A stretch of 7,458 nt of DNA, taken from Pseudomonadales bacterium. GTDB lineage: Bacteria > Pseudomonadota > Gammaproteobacteria > Pseudomonadales > Azotimanducaceae. The notes beneath the pieces were generated by a model. It did not search any database. It saw only the letters and a list, made by a program, of their open reading frames with translations, and was not told the origin of the DNA. Where the stretch lies: positions 1 to 7,458 of the forward strand of contig SKXG01000373.1 of NCBI GenBank assembly GCA_007128525.1, read 5' to 3'. Positions 5,091-7,458 of this stretch are shown here, piece by piece; the first letter of the stretch is position 1; every line of letters starts with the position of its first letter. A program made the translations under genes and the position numbers.

Positions 5091-6695
5091 ATGAGCGCTG
5101 TCATAGACGCACACCACGACGATCACGACCACCACGGACCTGACAAAGGCATCGGGCGCTGGCTGTTCACGACCAACCACAAGGACATTGGCACCCTGTA
5201 CCTGTGGTTCAGCTTCGCCATGTTCCTGGTGGGCGGCGTCATGGCGCTGATCGTGCGCGCCGAGTTGTTCCAGCCCGGCATGCAGTTCGTTACCCCGGAC
5301 TTCTTCAACCAGATGACGACCATGCATGGTCTGATCATGGTGTTTGGCGCCATCATGCCGGCGTTCGTGGGCCTGGCGAACTGGATGATCCCGATGATGA
5401 TCGGGGCGTCCGACATGGCACTGCCGCGGATGAACAACCTGTCATTCTGGATTCTGCCGTTCGCCTTCGCGATGCTGCTGTCGACCCTTTTCATGGAAGG
5501 CGGCGCACCAAACTTCGGCTGGACCTTCTATGCGCCGCTGTCGACAACCTACGGACCGGACTCCACCACCTACTTCATCTTTGCCGTGCACCTGATGGGC
5601 GCCTCGTCGATCATGGGCGCCATCAACATCATCGCCACCGTGCTGAACATGCGTGCACCGGGCATGACCCTGATGAAGATGCCGTTGTTCGTGTGGACCT
5701 GGCTGATTACCGCCTACCTGCTGATCGCGGTAATGCCAGTACTGGCCGGTCTGGTCACCATGATGCTGTTCGACATTCACTTCGGCACCAGCTTCTTCAA
5801 TGCTGCCGGCGGTGGTGATCCGGTCATGTTCCAGCATATTTTCTGGTTCTTCGGGCATCCCGAGGTTTACATCATGATCCTGCCTGCGTTCGGGATCATC
5901 TCGCACATCATTCCGACTTTTGCCCGCAAGCCGCTGTTCGGATACGACTCAATGGTTTACGCCATCGCGTCGATCGCGTTCCTGTCTTTCATCGTCTGGG
6001 CACACCACATGTTCACCGTGGGCATGCCGCTGGCGGGCGTTCTGTTCTTCATGTACGCCACCATGCTGATTGCGGTGCCCACGGGCGTGAAGGTCTTTAA
6101 CTGGGTTGCCACCATGTGGCGCGGCAGCATGACATTCGAAACGCCGATGCTGTTTGCCATTGCCTTCGTCGTGTTGTTCACCATTGGCGGCTTCTCCGGC
6201 GTCATGCTCGCCATTGCCCCGGCCGACATTCAATATCACGACACTTACTTTGTCGTCGCCCACTTCCACTATGTATTGGTGCCGGGTGCGCTGTTCTCAC
6301 TGTTCGCTGCGGCCTACTACTGGCTGCCGAAATGGTGTGGCCGGATGTATGACGAAACACTCGGCAAGATCCACTTCTGGATGTCGTTTATCGGTGTCAA
6401 CATTGCGTTCTTCCCCCAGCACTTTGTTGGCCTGGCCGGTATGCCGCGCCGGATTCCGGATTACCCGCTGCAATTTGCCGATCTGAATATGATCTCCACG
6501 GTCGGTGCCTTTGTTTTCGGCCTGTCACAGTTGGTGTTCCTGTTTGTGGTCATCAAGGCCATACGCAGTGGCGAGCCGGCCAGCGACAGAGTTTGGGAAG
6601 GCGCCCATGGCCTGGAGTGGACAGTACCGTCGCCGGCGCCGTACCACACCTTTACGCATCCGCCGAAGGTGCCCGAGTCGGAAATGCACACCTGA
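5091..6695 (+). CDS. coxA: Cytochrome c oxidase subunit I (A-family heme-copper oxidase)
   Basis: Subunit I reduces O2 to water at the heme a3-CuB centre and pumps protons across the inner membrane. The 534-residue product has the usual length and a hydrophobicity pattern that fits 12 helices. Ligands are complete: H79 and H393 for heme a, H391 for heme a3, and H256, H305 and H306 for CuB. Y260 in GHPEVY is the Tyr cross-linked to H256. The D-channel is intact (D108, N115, N179, N186, E258), as is the K-channel (S271, T331, K334), so it is an A1-type pump. The ATG is supported by AGAGG at 5077-5081. The cytoplasmic N-terminus is His-rich: H8, H9, H12, H14 and H15 lie among Asp residues. It sits between coxB and the CuB-assembly gene ctaG. 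Confidence 0.98.
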   Translation: MSAVIDAHHDDHDHHGPDKGIGRWLFTTNHKDIGTLYLWFSFAMFLVGGVMALIVRAELFQPGMQFVTPDFFNQMTTMHGLIMVFGAIMPAFVGLANWMIPMMIGASDMALPRMNNLSFWILPFAFAMLLSTLFMEGGAPNFGWTFYAPLSTTYGPDSTTYFIFAVHLMGASSIMGAINIIATVLNMRAPGMTLMKMPLFVWTWLITAYLLIAVMPVLAGLVTMMLFDIHFGTSFFNAAGGGDPVMFQHIFWFFGHPEVYIMILPAFGIISHIIPTFARKPLFGYDSMVYAIASIAFLSFIVWAHHMFTVGMPLAGVLFFMYATMLIAVPTGVKVFNWVATMWRGSMTFETPMLFAIAFVVLFTIGGFSGVMLAIAPADIQYHDTYFVVAHFHYVLVPGALFSLFAAAYYWLPKWCGRMYDETLGKIHFWMSFIGVNIAFFPQHFVGLAGMPRRIPDYPLQFADLNMISTVGAFVFGLSQLVFLFVVIKAIRSGEPASDRVWEGAHGLEWTVPSPAPYHTFTHPPKVPESEMHT

Positions 6696-6700
6696 TTGCA

Positions 6701-6714
6701 TTGGCCCGGGCCAA
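6701..6714. repeat. Perfect 14-bp palindrome between coxA and ctaG
   Basis: TTGGCCCGGGCCAA begins five bases after the coxA stop and ends before the ctaG ribosome site at 6723-6728. In RNA it can fold into a 5-bp stem (TTGGC/GCCAA) with a CCGG loop. No T-run follows, so it is not a classical terminator. It may protect the coxA message end or lower read-through into ctaG, whose product is needed in smaller amounts. That role is inferred. Confidence 0.5.
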
Positions 6715-6735
6715 CCAGATTGAGGAGGAGTCGTC

Positions 6736-7290
6736 ATGAGTCAGGACACTGAACTGCAGCGCAAGAAGACCAGTTGGCTGGTTGCGAAGCTGGGTGCACT
6801 GGTTGTCGCCATGTTTGCCTTTGGCTGGGCGATGATCCCCTTGTACGACCTGATTTGTGAAGTGACTGGCCTCGGCGGACGTACCGGTGACCAGTACACC
6901 TATGATCCGGCGCAGATGCAGCCAGACACCAGCCGACTGGTTCGCGTCAGCTTTCTTGCCAACACCAATGCCGGGATGACCTGGGAGTTCAAGGCTGACC
7001 GCAACTCGGTGCGGGTGCATCCTGGTGAAGTGCGGGAAGTGAATTTCATCGTGCGCAACACCAGTGATCGGCCGATGGTTGGGCAGGCGATTCCGTCGCT
7101 GATTCCTGGCAATGCCGTCAACTTCTTCCATAAGACAGAGTGCTTCTGCTTCGAGTATCAGTTGCTCGAGCCGGGCGAATCCATGGAGATGCCACTGCGC
7201 TTCGTCGTGGATCCGGACCTGCCGCCCAACGTAGACGCAGTGACTCTGTCCTATGCGCTCTTTGACATTACTGACATGGCGTTGCGCTGA
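6736..7290 (+). CDS. ctaG: Cytochrome c oxidase assembly protein CtaG (Cox11 family)
   Basis: Cox11/CtaG is a membrane-anchored copper chaperone that inserts copper into the CuB site of subunit I. The 184-residue product has a short cytoplasmic start, one membrane helix (about 14-36), then a periplasmic immunoglobulin-like domain. The copper-binding Cys pair is in CFCF (C136 and C138). A third conserved Cys, C41, follows the helix in PLYDLIC, leading into TGLGG (44-48). Other Cox11 marks are FLANTNAGMTWEF (73-85) and VGQAIPS (115-121). This is the Cox11-type CtaG, not the unrelated Bacillus protein of the same name. The start has the best ribosome site of the window, AGGAGG at 6723-6728, seven bases upstream. 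It sits 40 nt after coxA and 46 nt before coxC, the standard proteobacterial order. All expected residues are present. Confidence 0.97.
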   Translation: MSQDTELQRKKTSWLVAKLGALVVAMFAFGWAMIPLYDLICEVTGLGGRTGDQYTYDPAQMQPDTSRLVRVSFLANTNAGMTWEFKADRNSVRVHPGEVREVNFIVRNTSDRPMVGQAIPSLIPGNAVNFFHKTECFCFEYQLLEPGESMEMPLRFVVDPDLPPNVDAVTLSYALFDITDMALR

Positions 7291-7336
7291 TCGGCTGCGG
7301 CCATGACAGCGACCTAGATTTGGAGCAATAACAGCA

Positions 7337-7458
7337 ATGGCGAACCAATCCACCGCGGACAATAACTCCATCTATTACGTGCCGCACAGCAGCTGGTACC
7401 CACTGGGCCTGGCGTTCGGCTCCTTCCTGCTTGTCGCCGGTCTTGCCAACTGGCTGAT
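7337..7458 (+). CDS. coxC: Cytochrome c oxidase subunit III, N-terminal part
   Basis: Only the first 40 codons are in the window; the gene continues past the right edge. The visible residues include SIYYVPHSSWYP (11-22), which matches the conserved start of subunit III (YYVPxxSxWP), followed by the beginning of the first membrane helix (about 23-40). Subunit III has no redox centre; it stabilises subunit I and helps keep proton uptake through the D-channel going. ATG 7337 is preceded by GGAG at 7322-7325, a somewhat long spacing of 11 nt, and no better start lies in frame. Its place after ctaG fits the operon and supports the call despite the short length. Confidence 0.9.
   Translation, partial: MANQSTADNNSIYYVPHSSWYPLGLAFGSFLLVAGLANWL

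Noticed and set aside
5204..5818. Open frame of 204 codons on the + strand inside coxA
   Set aside because: Frame-shifted shadow of coxA, rich in Arg, His and Asp, with no recognisable domain.
6652..7371. Open frame of 239 codons on the - strand opposite ctaG
   Set aside because: Shadow frame covering a well-supported Cox11 gene, with no family motifs.

Overview
The window is GC-rich, and every gene lies on the + strand. Protein families and gene order point to a gammaproteobacterium. A LysM-family protein, then dprA, tsaC and aroE recall the Pseudomonas chromosome near the origin, and coxB-coxA-ctaG-coxC is the Pseudomonas-type aa3/caa3 oxidase order. The genus cannot be named from the sequence. 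Everything recognisable is core chromosomal. I see no mobile element, phage gene, CRISPR array, tRNA or rRNA.

Left part (1-3525): the 3' end of a LysM-type envelope protein gene, a 106-nt gap with a strong GC-rich hairpin, then four tightly packed genes: dprA (DNA uptake/recombination), tsaC (tRNA t6A synthesis), aroE (shikimate dehydrogenase) and a small YheV-like zinc-ribbon protein. Spacings are 15 nt, 1 nt and an 8-nt overlap. This suggests one transcript with translational coupling, although the functions are unrelated.

Middle (3526-3928): 403 nt without a convincing gene. It holds nested inverted repeats just after the YheV-like gene, a promoter with a perfect extended -10 (TGCTATAAT) and GC-rich discriminator, and a predicted untranslated leader of about 265 nt. 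The pentamer GTTGC/GCAAC is over-represented across this region.

Right part (3929-7458): a heme-copper oxidase operon. coxB encodes subunit II with a CuA site and a fused C-terminal cytochrome c domain. coxA encodes a 12-helix subunit I with all heme a, a3 and CuB ligands and both proton channels. ctaG (Cox11) encodes the copper chaperone for CuB. coxC (subunit III) runs off the window edge. CoxB takes electrons through its heme c and CuA, CoxA reduces O2 and pumps protons, CtaG builds CuB, and CoxC stabilises the core.

I found no clear new biological system. The points most worth a second look are the regulatory region before coxB, the hairpins between genes, and small sequence peculiarities in CoxA, TsaC and DprA.
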